A DNA stretch of 64,000 nucleotides from Paenalcaligenes sp050487225 (GTDB taxonomy: Bacteria > Pseudomonadota > Gammaproteobacteria > Burkholderiales > Burkholderiaceae_B), in contig NZ_JBKQGY010000003.1 of the NCBI RefSeq assembly GCF_050487225.1, positions 434,001-498,000 on the forward strand. The letters are read 5' to 3'. This document shows positions 34,271 through 43,202 of the stretch, in pieces. Position 1 is the stretch's first letter, and each line of letters begins with the position of its first letter. Position numbers and translations under genes: made by a program. The notes under the pieces were generated by a model. The model did no database searches, was not told the origin of the DNA, and worked only from the letters and a program-made list of their open reading frames with translations.

Positions 34271-35767
34271 ATGGAGACACATGCAAAAGTAGCGCCTGTG
34301 GATGAGCTGTTACCACCAGGGAAACTAGGCTTATTAGGCTTACAACACGTACTAGTCATGTACGCCGGTGCGGTTGCTGTACCTCTGATTGTGGGTAGAG
34401 CGCTAAACCTTAGCCCTGAAGAAGTATCTTTACTGATAGCCGCCGACTTATTCGTGTGCGGTGTAATCACCATCATACAGTCCTTAGGCGCCACGCAATG
34501 GCTAGGTATACGCCTACCTGTCATGATGGGTGTTACCTTTGCTGCCGTTGGCCCTATGGTGTCCATGGCACATGCCAATCCTGGGCACGAGGGGGCCCAA
34601 CTGCTGTTTGGCACGATTATTGGCGCGGGGATTATCACCGTGCTTATTGCGCCTATAGTCAGTAGGCTCTTACGTTTCTTCCCGCCTGTAGTGACTGGCA
34701 CCATCATCACCATGATTGGTATCACCTTGATGCGTGTGGGGATCAACTGGATCTTTGGTAACCCTGTAGGGCCTACCGCGCCACAAATCGTAGACCCCAA
34801 TCACATCGCATGGCTGCAAGCAGTGCAACAAGCCGCCGCACCGGGTTCGGCATTGCCGCCCCCACCCGATGGTCTAGTGCTTGCCGCATCCGTACCTAAC
34901 CCACGCTACGCTGCCATGCCAGCCCTGAGCATCTCGGCTATCGTGCTGCTATCCATTTTGCTGATTGCCAAATTCTGCCGTGGCTTTATGGCTAACGTAG
35001 CAGTATTGATGGGCATTATCATCGGCGCCATTGTGGCTACCGCCATTGGCATGATGACCTATGAGAAGGTCGCCGCTGCACCGTGGGTGGATATTGTGCT
35101 GCCTTTCCACTTCGGCATGCCTAAATTCAACCTGCTCTACATCATGACAATGACATTAGTCATGATTGTGGTGCTGATCGAATCCACGGGTATGTTCTTG
35201 GCCTTGAGTGACATGACAGGCAAGAAGATTACCCAACGCGAATTGGCAGCCGGTCTACGTACAGATGGTTTGGGTACTATTGTGGGCGGTATTTTTAACA
35301 CCTTCCCGTACTCCAGCTTCTCGCAAAACGTAGGCTTGGTGGCTGTCACCGGTATTCGTAGCCGTTTTGTATGTGTGGCCGCGGGTGTGATTCTGATTAT
35401 CTTAGGCTTGCTACCAAAAATTGCTGCCTTGGTTGAATCGCTACCTACTGCCGTACTCGGCGGTGCCGGTATCGTGATGTTTGGTATGGTGACTGCTACA
35501 GGTATTCGTATCTTGTCGCAGGTGAATTACACCAGCAACCGTAACAACGCGATGATTGTGGCGATTTCAATTGGCTTTGGCATGATCCCACTGGTGGCTC
35601 CGCATTTCAAACAATGGATGCCTGAAAGCTTAGGTCCACTGATTGAGTCCGGTATTTTGCTGACCTCCATTTGTGCAGTAGCGTTGAACCTGTTCTTTAA
35701 CGGTGCCAACAAAGACACACAACTGAGCGCAGACCCTGACGCCCCAGCCGTGGATGCCCATATCTAA
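34271..35767 (+). CDS. Nucleobase:cation symporter-2 (xanthine/uric acid/uracil permease family)
   Basis: A 498-aa inner-membrane permease with about 12-14 membrane segments. The NCS2 signature is present: NTFPYSSFSQNVGLVAVTGIRSR, preceded by IESTGMFLALSDMTG. The motif QNVGLV favours xanthine or uric acid carriers (XanP/UacT type) over uracil. A GGAG ribosome site lies 8 bases upstream of the ATG. It is probably controlled by elements in the 292-base region shared with the GntR gene, where a motif AGGGTTTTCCC occurs twice. Confidence 0.87.
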   Translation: METHAKVAPVDELLPPGKLGLLGLQHVLVMYAGAVAVPLIVGRALNLSPEEVSLLIAADLFVCGVITIIQSLGATQWLGIRLPVMMGVTFAAVGPMVSMAHANPGHEGAQLLFGTIIGAGIITVLIAPIVSRLLRFFPPVVTGTIITMIGITLMRVGINWIFGNPVGPTAPQIVDPNHIAWLQAVQQAAAPGSALPPPPDGLVLAASVPNPRYAAMPALSISAIVLLSILLIAKFCRGFMANVAVLMGIIIGAIVATAIGMMTYEKVAAAPWVDIVLPFHFGMPKFNLLYIMTMTLVMIVVLIESTGMFLALSDMTGKKITQRELAAGLRTDGLGTIVGGIFNTFPYSSFSQNVGLVAVTGIRSRFVCVAAGVILIILGLLPKIAALVESLPTAVLGGAGIVMFGMVTATGIRILSQVNYTSNRNNAMIVAISIGFGMIPLVAPHFKQWMPESLGPLIESGILLTSICAVALNLFFNGANKDTQLSADPDAPAVDAHI

Positions 35768-35776
35768 AGTACCCCT

Positions 35777-35857
35777 ACAGTTGCCCGCACACGCAGGCAA
35801 CTGTATAGCTCACACAGAAAGCACAACGCCCACAGGAGTCATCCTTGTGGGCGTTGT
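35777..35857. terminator. Two hairpins between convergent genes
   Basis: First hairpin ACAGTTGCC/GGCAACTGT (35777-35785 and 35796-35804). Second, stronger, ACAACGCCCACA/TGTGGGCGTTGT (35823-35834 and 35846-35857). They sit between the permease gene and the convergent aldehyde dehydrogenase gene. T tracts are poor, so termination is likely but not textbook. Confidence 0.65.
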
Positions 35858-35877
35858 GTTGTGTAGCGTGTAATGCC

Positions 35878-37305
35878 TTAGATTTGTGTCACAAACTTAG
35901 TCACCAGATACCCGTCAAAGGTTTCTGTACCGCCTTCGCTACCGATACCACTGTCTTTCACACCGCCAAATGGTGTTTCTGGCAGGGCACTACCGAAGTG
36001 GTTAATGTTGACCATACCCGACTCAATGCCTGTCGCTGCCAAATGCGCCGTGTGCAGGGAGTTCGTGAAGACGTAAGACGACAAACCAAAGGGCAAGTGG
36101 TTGGCTTTACGGATCACGTCATCCGTATCCGAGAATGGCACCACTGGTACTACAGGGCCGAAAGGCTCTTCGGTCATCAACATAGAGTCGTCGCTCAAAC
36201 CTGTAATCACGGTAGGCGGGAAGAAGTTACCAATACCTTCCAGTTTTTCGCCACCCAGTACCACTTTACCGCCGTGCTGTACGGCGTCTTCCACGAAACG
36301 CGCCATGCGTGGCACGCTACGCTGGTTAGCCAGAGGCCCCATCTGCGTGTCTGCATCTAAACCATTGCCCACACGTACTTGTTTCAGCGCATCAACAAAC
36401 TCAGCCAAGAAACGGTCGTACACGTTTTTATGTACGTAAAAACGGGTAGGCGATACACACACCTGACCGGCATTACGCACTTTAAAGTTAGCCAACTGTT
36501 TAGCAGCACGATCTACATCAGCATCTTCAAACACCAGCACTGGAGAATGGCCACCCAATTCCATGGTGGAGCGCTTCATATGTGCGCCGGCCAACGCAGC
36601 CAATTGTTTACCCACTGCCACCGAACCTGTGAAGGAGATCTTGCGCACTATAGATGAGCGGATCAGGTAGTCGGAAATAAACGGTGGATCACCCCAAACA
36701 ATGTTCAGCACGCCTGGAGGCAAACCGGCATCGTGGAAGGCTTTAGCAATTGCCATCACAGCGCTAGGTGCTGTTTCTGGGCCTTTCAAAATGATGGTAC
36801 AACCCGCACCAATCGCTGCAGAGATTTTGCGGATGGCTTGGTTATACGGGAAGTTCCATGGCGAAAATGCGGCGCAAACACCAATAGGCTCACGCAGAAC
36901 CATCTGACGCACATCGGGATTACGCGCAGGTACGATACGGCCATAAATACGGCGGCATTCTTCAGCATGCCAGTCAGCATGATCAGCACATGCTACGACT
37001 TCACCCACCGCTTCAGCCACAGGCTTACCCATATCTTGCGTAATATTGCGACCAATTTCCTGAGCACGCTCACGTGACAATTGGGCTACTTTACGCAAAA
37101 TCTCTGAGCGCTGCATGGGAGAGGATTTTTTCCAGCTCTCAAATGCTTTTGCTGAAGATTCCAACGCCAGATCCAAGTCTGCCTTCGTCGCCATAGGCAA
37201 CTGACCCAGAACCTCTTGTGTGGCCGGATTCACTACCGGCATGGTCTCCCGCCCATCGGCCTCTACAAATTGACCATTGATATATAAAGCCAGCTTTTCG
37301 TACAT
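35878..37305 (-). CDS. NAD(P)-dependent aldehyde dehydrogenase (succinate-semialdehyde type)
   Basis: A 475-aa ALDH-superfamily enzyme. ATG 37305 has GGGA 5 bases upstream, and the longer frame to 37359 is not family-like. Key residues: Asn151 in SPWNFP, Lys174 in ILKGPE, Glu249 in MELGGHSP, and the catalytic Cys283 in NAGQVCVSPTR. The Gly-rich loop is FTGSVAVG. It oxidises an aldehyde to the acid in the cytoplasm. The overall pattern is close to GabD-like enzymes, but the exact substrate is open. It is separated by 91 bases from the TRAP binding-protein gene downstream of its start. Confidence 0.85.
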   Translation of the reverse strand: MYEKLALYINGQFVEADGRETMPVVNPATQEVLGQLPMATKADLDLALESSAKAFESWKKSSPMQRSEILRKVAQLSRERAQEIGRNITQDMGKPVAEAVGEVVACADHADWHAEECRRIYGRIVPARNPDVRQMVLREPIGVCAAFSPWNFPYNQAIRKISAAIGAGCTIILKGPETAPSAVMAIAKAFHDAGLPPGVLNIVWGDPPFISDYLIRSSIVRKISFTGSVAVGKQLAALAGAHMKRSTMELGGHSPVLVFEDADVDRAAKQLANFKVRNAGQVCVSPTRFYVHKNVYDRFLAEFVDALKQVRVGNGLDADTQMGPLANQRSVPRMARFVEDAVQHGGKVVLGGEKLEGIGNFFPPTVITGLSDDSMLMTEEPFGPVVPVVPFSDTDDVIRKANHLPFGLSSYVFTNSLHTAHLAATGIESGMVNINHFGSALPETPFGGVKDSGIGSEGGTETFDGYLVTKFVTQI

Positions 37306-37396
37306 GTTTGTCCCGTTATGCATTAATAAATATTGTGTAATACCGTCACGTGCACGCATTGTTCAATTGTGACTTTTCCACTATACCCGAACTGCT

Positions 37397-38341
37397 TTAT
37401 GGGGTCATCGTTGTTGCAGCGGGCATACGATACAAGTCTTTGTTTACACCATCTTCACGACCATTCTTGAGCGTCGTATCAAGTGCATCAAACCCGATCA
37501 TCTGCACCCCCCCATCCCGAAGTTCTTGCTTGATCTCGTCAGTGTATTTCTCGGCTAATTCGTGGCTAAGTATCCCAGCGTCTTGAGCCGTACTGGCGAG
37601 CATCTCTTGAACCTCTGGCGACAACCCGCTCAGGAAACTTTCGCTGCCCAACCACACACGGATCGTAGACGTGGCGCCAACAGCCGATAGGTATTTTGCT
37701 GGCTCATACCAGCCATGTTCATAGAGCGTAAATAAGTCGCCTGCTGCACCATCCACCGTGCCATAGGTTAAGGCGGCGGATACTTCGTCGGGCTTCAACA
37801 CGACTGCTGTGGCTTTTTGATCATCCAGCAATTTTTGCTGAATAGGGTCATTCACTGTCGCAATGCGCAACCCTGCCACATCGCGCAGGTTATTTAACGG
37901 TTTCTTCGCTAAAAACAAAGGCGCACCGTTGTAGTAATTTTTCATCACCACACGCATCCCTTGATCGCGCAACGCCTGACTGTAAGCAGTAAACAGCGTA
38001 TCACTACCTTCGGTAGGCAGAATACTCATCATTTCTTGATTCACCGCGTAATTTGCCAGCACGGGTAACGCCACCAACGCGACTACATTTTTGCCCTCGG
38101 CAATATCTGTCAATGCTTGCTCGGTAGTGACATCATCCTTAGGGTCGTAACGCAGCACTACATCCCCCCCACTGCGCTCTTGCAGTAGTTCTGCCCAAAA
38201 CTCCACCACTTTGTTGTCAAAGCCATTGTCTTTGCCATCGTGCACTACCTGTATCTCAGTAGGCGCTGCCCCTGCCATCAAAGGAGCACAGGCCAAGCAC
38301 ACTAGGTGTAGCCATTTACCTAAAACTTTGCTTTTCTGCAT
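37397..38341 (-). CDS. TRAP transporter substrate-binding protein (DctP family), orphan
   Basis: A 314-aa periplasmic protein with a Sec signal (about 1-25, ending AGA). DctP-type blocks are present: VVEFWAELLQERSGGDV and KPDEVSAALTYGTVDGAAG. The ligand-site segment reads GLRIATVNDP (157-166), where most members have G-x-K-x-R; Arg is replaced by Ala161. No dctQ or dctM membrane-subunit gene is nearby, so it is an orphan in this window. It shares strand with the aldehyde dehydrogenase gene and may feed the same pathway. The ligand may differ from the usual carboxylates. Confidence 0.75.
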   Translation of the reverse strand: MQKSKVLGKWLHLVCLACAPLMAGAAPTEIQVVHDGKDNGFDNKVVEFWAELLQERSGGDVVLRYDPKDDVTTEQALTDIAEGKNVVALVALPVLANYAVNQEMMSILPTEGSDTLFTAYSQALRDQGMRVVMKNYYNGAPLFLAKKPLNNLRDVAGLRIATVNDPIQQKLLDDQKATAVVLKPDEVSAALTYGTVDGAAGDLFTLYEHGWYEPAKYLSAVGATSTIRVWLGSESFLSGLSPEVQEMLASTAQDAGILSHELAEKYTDEIKQELRDGGVQMIGFDALDTTLKNGREDGVNKDLYRMPAATTMTP

Positions 38342-38630
38342 GGTTACTTCTCTCCGCTGCGCTGATACTCTTTACACTACGAGCTTAACCTCTCAATGAG
38401 GCAAACAGAGCTACACAGTACCCCACTGTAGGTTAGGCTTACACTTTTTTTGCGATTAGTATCAATCCATGACGTGTGTTGACGAGTTTACGTTTATACA
38501 CGTTCCAGGCTTGCCAGAGATAGAGCCGCTTCGGTACAGTTTCACTTAACTACGTCACGCGTTGGCTGCGTCTCCTGTTGCGCAACGTAAAACGTTACAA
38601 TGCACCATCACTGGATTTTCACTGCATTTC
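38342..38630. other. Intergenic promoter region of the mla operon (289 bp)
   Basis: Lies between the divergent TRAP binding-protein gene and mlaF, so it should hold both promoters. AT-rich stretches occur around 38440-38500, but I could not assign a convincing -35/-10 pair. No gene or RNA seen. Confidence 0.45.
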
Positions 38631-39455
38631 ATGAACAGCTCTTCTTCTGATACGTTGCTGAAGTTCGAATCTGCTTCGCTAGGTTACGGTAAGTTCACCG
38701 TCCTGAGCGAGATTGATATTGAAGTTAAGCGTGGCCAAGTCGTGGCCATGATGGGTGGTTCTGGCTCAGGGAAAACCACACTGATGCGTGCTGCCACACG
38801 CCAAATTGTGGCGCAAAGCGGCAAGGTCTATGCGTTTGGCGACGATTTAGCCATGCTTAACGACCAGCAAGTGCGCCACGCTAGGCAGCGCATGGGTGTG
38901 TTGTTCCAACAAGGCGCGCTATTCACTGACCTGAATGTCTTTGAAAACGTAGCCTTTCCCCTTCGCGAACACACAGACCTATCCGAAGAACAAATACTAG
39001 AACGCGTACTAGGCAAACTAGACGCAGTAGGGCTACGTGCGGCGGCACACCTACAAATCGCCGAAATCTCTGGCGGTATGGCACGCCGTGTAGCCTTGGC
39101 CCGAGCCATTGTGCTTGAGCCTGAGCTCATTTTGTATGATGAACCGTTTGCTGGTTTAGACCCTATCTCTCTGGGTATTACGGCACAACTCATACGCGAC
39201 CTTACCGATAAGCTAAATTGCGCGTCCGTGCTGATTACGCACGACGTCCCGGAATCCTTTGCCATTGCTGATCACGTGTACATCGTCGGACAAGGTAAGT
39301 TGATTGGGCATGGTGCTCCTGCCGAACTCGAAAAATCGACAGATCCTTACATTGCCCAGTTCTTGCATGGCGAACCTGATGGCCCTATTGCCTTCAACTA
39401 CCCCGTGACGCCCGCATTTAACGACTGGTTAAATACACAACAACGCCGCCCATGA
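38631..39455 (+). CDS. mlaF: Phospholipid ABC transporter ATPase MlaF
   Basis: A 274-aa ATPase of the Mla system, which keeps phospholipids out of the outer-membrane outer leaflet. Walker A is GGSGSGKT (42-49). The signature ISGGMARRVALARAI has the Met typical of MlaF, and Walker B is LILYDEPFAGLDP. ATG 38631 is used; the frame runs upstream to 38562 without family similarity. mlaE overlaps its end by 4 bases. First gene of mlaFEDAC. Confidence 0.93.
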   Translation: MNSSSSDTLLKFESASLGYGKFTVLSEIDIEVKRGQVVAMMGGSGSGKTTLMRAATRQIVAQSGKVYAFGDDLAMLNDQQVRHARQRMGVLFQQGALFTDLNVFENVAFPLREHTDLSEEQILERVLGKLDAVGLRAAAHLQIAEISGGMARRVALARAIVLEPELILYDEPFAGLDPISLGITAQLIRDLTDKLNCASVLITHDVPESFAIADHVYIVGQGKLIGHGAPAELEKSTDPYIAQFLHGEPDGPIAFNYPVTPAFNDWLNTQQRRP

Positions 39456-40240
39456 TAAAACTGCTCTCCCCCATCACAGCGCTAGGCCGCTTTGTCAGAC
39501 TGAGCATTCATGGTTTGGGTGCTTTTACACGTTTGCTATTTGCCATTCTGGCGCGGTCCGGCATTGCCCTGAAACGCCCAGGTTTGGTGTCGCAACAAAT
39601 TCACTTTATCGGGAATTACTCCCTGCTAATTATCGCCATCTCCGGCCTGTTTGTAGGGTTCGTGCTGGGGTTGCAGGGCTATTACACGCTGAGCCGCTAT
39701 GGTTCCGAAGAAGCACTAGGGCTCTTGGTGGCATTGTCATTAAGCCGCGAGCTAGGGCCTGTGGTGACCGCACTCTTATTTGCAGGTCGCGCCGGTACGT
39801 CCTTAACTGCTGAAATCGGGCTGATGAAAGCAGGTGAACAGCTCACTGCCATGGAAGTTATGGCCGTAGACCCTATACGCCGTGTATTGGTACCTCGCTT
39901 CTGGGGCGGCATGATCGCCATGCCTATACTCGCTGCCGTATTCTCAGCCGTTGGTGTCATCGGCGGCTGGATTGTAGGTGTGCCCATGATTGGCATTGAT
40001 CCAGGCTCGTTCTGGTCACAGATGCAGTCTGGCGTTGATATTTTTGATGACGTCCTCAACGGCGTTATCAAAAGCATTGTGTTCGGTTTGGTAGTCACGC
40101 TGATCGCCTTATATACAGGCTGGACAGCCAAAGCAACACCTGAAGGTGTTTCCCGTGCCACGACCCGTACAGTGGTCGCCGGCTCCTTAGCCGTGCTCGG
40201 TTTGGATTTCCTGCTTACAGCACTGATGTTCAGCAATTAA
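39452..40240 (+). CDS. mlaE: Phospholipid ABC transporter permease MlaE
   Basis: A 262-aa inner-membrane permease with about five to six membrane segments and the MlaE family block ELGPVVTALLFAGRAGTSLTAEIGLMK, followed by EQLTAMEVMAVDP. It partners MlaF and MlaD in the inner-membrane lipid transporter. The start overlaps mlaF by 4 bases, which couples translation. Confidence 0.95.
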   Translation: MIKLLSPITALGRFVRLSIHGLGAFTRLLFAILARSGIALKRPGLVSQQIHFIGNYSLLIIAISGLFVGFVLGLQGYYTLSRYGSEEALGLLVALSLSRELGPVVTALLFAGRAGTSLTAEIGLMKAGEQLTAMEVMAVDPIRRVLVPRFWGGMIAMPILAAVFSAVGVIGGWIVGVPMIGIDPGSFWSQMQSGVDIFDDVLNGVIKSIVFGLVVTLIALYTGWTAKATPEGVSRATTRTVVAGSLAVLGLDFLLTALMFSN

Positions 40241-40259
40241 TTTTTTACGGATACGTATC

Positions 40260-40715
40260 ATGTCACGCGAAAGATCTGATTTTCTTGTAGGCCTGTTTGT
40301 GCTGATTGGCTTGGTAGCCTTAGCCTTTCTGGCACTACGCGCAGGTAACCTGAGCTCTTTCTCCTTTGCGCCTACCTACCAAGTACAAGCCTCGTTCAAT
40401 AACTTGGGTGGCCTGAAAGTACGCGCGCCCATCAAAAGCAGTGGTGTGGTGGTCGGCCGCGTCACCAATATCGCTTTTGATAACGAAGACTTCAAAGCCT
40501 TAGTCACTATGGAGCTAGAAGACCGTTACCAGTTCCCTGATGACAGTTCCGCTTCCATCCTGACTTCTGGTCTGTTGGGCGAACAATACATTGGCCTCAC
40601 CCCTGGTGGCAGTGACGATGCGTTGCATAACGACAGCGTCATTCCTTACACGCAGAGTGCGGTAGTGCTAGAAGAGCTCATCAGTAAGTTCCTCTATGAC
40701 AAAGCTAGCGAATAA
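40260..40715 (+). CDS. mlaD: MCE-domain lipid-binding protein MlaD
   Basis: A 151-aa protein with one N-terminal membrane anchor (FLVGLFVLIGLVALAFLAL) and an MCE domain starting YQVQASFNNLGGLKVRAPIKSSGVVVGRV. Single-MCE MlaD proteins form a hexameric ring in the periplasm on top of MlaFE. Gap to mlaE is 19 bases. After it comes a 114-base spacer with a weak, bulged hairpin (about 40734-40757) before mlaA. Confidence 0.95.
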   Translation: MSRERSDFLVGLFVLIGLVALAFLALRAGNLSSFSFAPTYQVQASFNNLGGLKVRAPIKSSGVVVGRVTNIAFDNEDFKALVTMELEDRYQFPDDSSASILTSGLLGEQYIGLTPGGSDDALHNDSVIPYTQSAVVLEELISKFLYDKASE

Positions 40716-40829
40716 CCATTACACCCCCGCCTAGAGAGTGCGTCCAAAAAACGACTCTACGGTCCTTTTGCTATATATAGGGCTCCAGCATCTGGTATCT
40801 TTGTCTTTCTTTATCTCGGATTTTTGATC

Positions 40830-41669
40830 ATGAACGTTACACAGCAAGCTTCACCCCCTCTCTATAAGCGTCCTTTAGCCATTGGTTCCACCTTGGCTGC
40901 GCTGGCGTTGGTGAGCGGCTGTGCGACCGTGAACAACCCCAATCCTCGCGATCCCTTCGAAAGCTATAACCGGACCATGTATGCGATCAACTACAACATT
41001 GATCAAGCATTGTTCCGTCCTATCGCGTCAGCCTACCACACCCTGACACCGCAACCTGCGCAGAACTGTTTCCGTAACATGTTCAATAACTTGGGTGATA
41101 TATGGTCTGCCGCCAACAGCTTCTTGCAAGGCCGTCCACACGACTTCTTCAATACGCTGGGTCGTGTACTGTTCAATACCACAATGGGTATAGGCGGCTG
41201 TTTCGACGTGGCATCCGAAATGGGTTCCAGACGTATTCCTAACGACTTCGGTACTACCTTGGGCGTTTGGGGCATTCCAACAGGTCCGTACATTGAGTTA
41301 CCACTGCTAGGCCCAAGCACATTACGTGATACCGCTGGCTACGCTACAGTATTGGTAGGCGCAGATAGCCTGACCGAAGTCATCCCAATCATGGCGATTA
41401 AAAATGTACCTGTACGTAACTCGCTAATGGGGCTGTATATCATCAACATGCGCGCCAATCTGCTTGATGCAGACGAGCTCGTTAATGATGTAGCGCTAGA
41501 TCGCTACAGTTTCATCCGTGACGCCTACTTGCAGCGCCGTGACGCCATGGTAGAAAGCCGTCTGAATGGTGGCTCTGCTGGCGATGCTGCCTTGCCTGAT
41601 TACGGCGACGATGACGACTACGACGATGATACGTCTACCACTACAGCTCCTGCCACTGTACAAGACTGA
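40830..41669 (+). CDS. mlaA: Outer-membrane lipoprotein MlaA (VacJ)
   Basis: A 279-aa lipoprotein from ATG 40830. The signal ends in LVSGC, giving Cys31 as the lipidated residue. The MlaA start of the mature part, DPFESYNRTMYAINYNIDQ, and GIGGCFDVASEMG ... DFGTTLGVWGIPTGPYIELPLLGPS are characteristic. It removes mislocalised phospholipids from the outer leaflet and hands them to MlaC. The C-terminus is acidic (DYGDDDDYDDDT), as seen in some family members. In E. coli mlaA is unlinked; here it is inside the operon. Confidence 0.94.
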   Translation: MNVTQQASPPLYKRPLAIGSTLAALALVSGCATVNNPNPRDPFESYNRTMYAINYNIDQALFRPIASAYHTLTPQPAQNCFRNMFNNLGDIWSAANSFLQGRPHDFFNTLGRVLFNTTMGIGGCFDVASEMGSRRIPNDFGTTLGVWGIPTGPYIELPLLGPSTLRDTAGYATVLVGADSLTEVIPIMAIKNVPVRNSLMGLYIINMRANLLDADELVNDVALDRYSFIRDAYLQRRDAMVESRLNGGSAGDAALPDYGDDDDYDDDTSTTTAPATVQD

Positions 41670-41680
41670 AGGTTGAAACA

Positions 41681-42313
41681 ATGATGCTTACTACTATTTT
41701 TAGATTACCCGCTCTGTTGCTCATGGCATTTAGCCTGACACTGTTTAGCCCATTGTCCAGCGCACAAACCATTGATGCGACCAGCGCACCACAAGACTTC
41801 GTAGAAGCCGTGGCCAGCACAGCACTGAACGCTGTAAAAAATGACGATGCCGCCCGCCAAGGCGATCGTGAAGCGGTCAAAGCTCTCATAGAAACGCACA
41901 TCCTGCCTTACGTCAATTTTGAAAAAACCACCCGTCTGGCAGCAGGTAGACACTGGCGCACCGCCACACCTGAGCAACGTCAAAATCTGATTAATGCGTT
42001 CAAAAACACCTTGATCCGCACCTACAGCGGTGCCATGACCAAAGTGGACGATAAATCCAGCATTTCCATGCAGCCATTCCGTGGCGATGCCAATGCAAAC
42101 GACGTCGTTGTGCGCTCCATGATCAATCAAAGCAATGGCCCTGCTGTTGCCGTTGATTACCGTCTGGAAAAAACCCCTGAAGGCTGGAAAGTCTATGACC
42201 TGAACGTGGAAAACATCTGGCTGATCCAGAATTACCGCAACCAGTTCAATGACCAGATTGCTCAAAACGGCATCGATGGTCTGATCAACGCTCTGAATCA
42301 GCAAAACCGCTGA
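41681..42313 (+). CDS. mlaC: Periplasmic phospholipid carrier MlaC
   Basis: A 210-aa protein with a Sec signal (about 1-27, ending SSA). The Tol-Tol-Ttg2/MlaC family blocks HILPYVNFEKTTRLAAGRHWRTATPEQ and YDLNVENIWLIQNYRNQFN are present. It ferries phospholipid between MlaA and MlaFED. It is the last mla gene: a terminator follows at 42368 and no STAS-domain mlaB gene is present before the next ABC transporter. Confidence 0.94.
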   Translation: MMLTTIFRLPALLLMAFSLTLFSPLSSAQTIDATSAPQDFVEAVASTALNAVKNDDAARQGDREAVKALIETHILPYVNFEKTTRLAAGRHWRTATPEQRQNLINAFKNTLIRTYSGAMTKVDDKSSISMQPFRGDANANDVVVRSMINQSNGPAVAVDYRLEKTPEGWKVYDLNVENIWLIQNYRNQFNDQIAQNGIDGLINALNQQNR

Positions 42314-42367
42314 TCCTGCGCTACACTTGATCGGATCACCTCTGTTTTTCCGATCCTAACTCTATGC

Positions 42368-42399
42368 AGAGTCGGGTTTACCAATAAGCCCGACTCTTT
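42368..42399 (+). terminator. Terminator after mlaC
   Basis: Stem AGAGTCGGG/CCCGACTCT (42368-42376 and 42389-42397), extended inward by weaker pairs to a CCAA loop, then a short T run. It separates the mla operon from the following ABC exporter genes. Confidence 0.75.
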
Positions 42400-42407
42400 G
42401 TGCTTTC

Positions 42408-43202
42408 ATGTCTGCCATTCTGCTTGAAAACGTTTCCAAAACCTTCAGCCCTAAACGCCACAAGCTGCCGTTTTTGCGCTCGTCCAAAGCTGCAGAAGCA
42501 GCCCCTTTTCAGGCTCTGAAGGATGTCTCTCTGCGCATTGAGCCCGGAGAGTTTTTTGGTTTGCTAGGCCCTAACGGCGCAGGCAAAACCACCATGATTT
42601 CCATTTTGGCCGGCATTACCAAAGCCACCCAAGGCACTGCCAAGGTGTATGGCTACGATGTGCAAAGCGAGTACAGACAATCTAGACGTGCATTAGGTGT
42701 AGTGCCCCAAGAACTGGTGTATGACCCTTTTTTCACTGTACGTGAAACCCTGCGTTTGCAGTCTGGCTACTTTGGGCTACGCAACAACGACGATTGGATT
42801 GACGAAATCCTGCACCATTTAGGCTTGAGCGATAAGGCAAATTCCAATATGCGCGCTCTGTCCGGTGGGATGAAACGCCGTGTATTGGTGGCCCAAGCGC
42901 TGGTGCACAAACCGCCCGTGATCATTCTGGATGAACCTACCGCAGGGGTAGACGTAGATTTACGCCGTAATCTGTGGGAATTCATTTCACGTCTTAATCG
43001 CGCTGGCCATACGATTTTGTTGACTACCCACTACTTGGAAGAGGCCGAGGCACTGTGTGGACGCATTGCCATGCTCAAAGCCGGTGAAATCATCGCGCTA
43101 GACACCACCGCCAACCTGCTGAAAAATGCCGGTAGCCACGACCTAGAAGAAGCGTTTGTACGTATCATGCATGGCGAACAACTGAATGAGGCACTGGCAT
43201 GA
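42408..43202 (+). CDS. ABC-2 type transporter ATP-binding protein (YadG-like)
   Basis: A 264-aa ATPase: Walker A GPNGAGKTT, signature LSGGMKRRVLVAQAL, Walker B VIILDEPTAGVDVDLRR and H-loop TTHYLEEAE. This is the YadG/DrrA-like export class. It is coupled to the permease gene by a 4-base overlap. Substrate unknown; in related bacteria the pair lies between mla and murA genes, suggesting an envelope role, but this is inference. Confidence 0.88.
   Translation: MSAILLENVSKTFSPKRHKLPFLRSSKAAEAAPFQALKDVSLRIEPGEFFGLLGPNGAGKTTMISILAGITKATQGTAKVYGYDVQSEYRQSRRALGVVPQELVYDPFFTVRETLRLQSGYFGLRNNDDWIDEILHHLGLSDKANSNMRALSGGMKRRVLVAQALVHKPPVIILDEPTAGVDVDLRRNLWEFISRLNRAGHTILLTTHYLEEAEALCGRIAMLKAGEIIALDTTANLLKNAGSHDLEEAFVRIMHGEQLNEALA

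Noticed and set aside
39697..40236. 179-codon minus-strand frame opposite mlaE
   Set aside because: Composition (Ser, Thr, Pro, Lys) reflects the complement of hydrophobic codons; mlaE is certain.
40734..40757. Bulged hairpin between mlaD and mlaA as a terminator
   Set aside because: The stem is interrupted and there is no proper T tract; probably not enough to split the operon.
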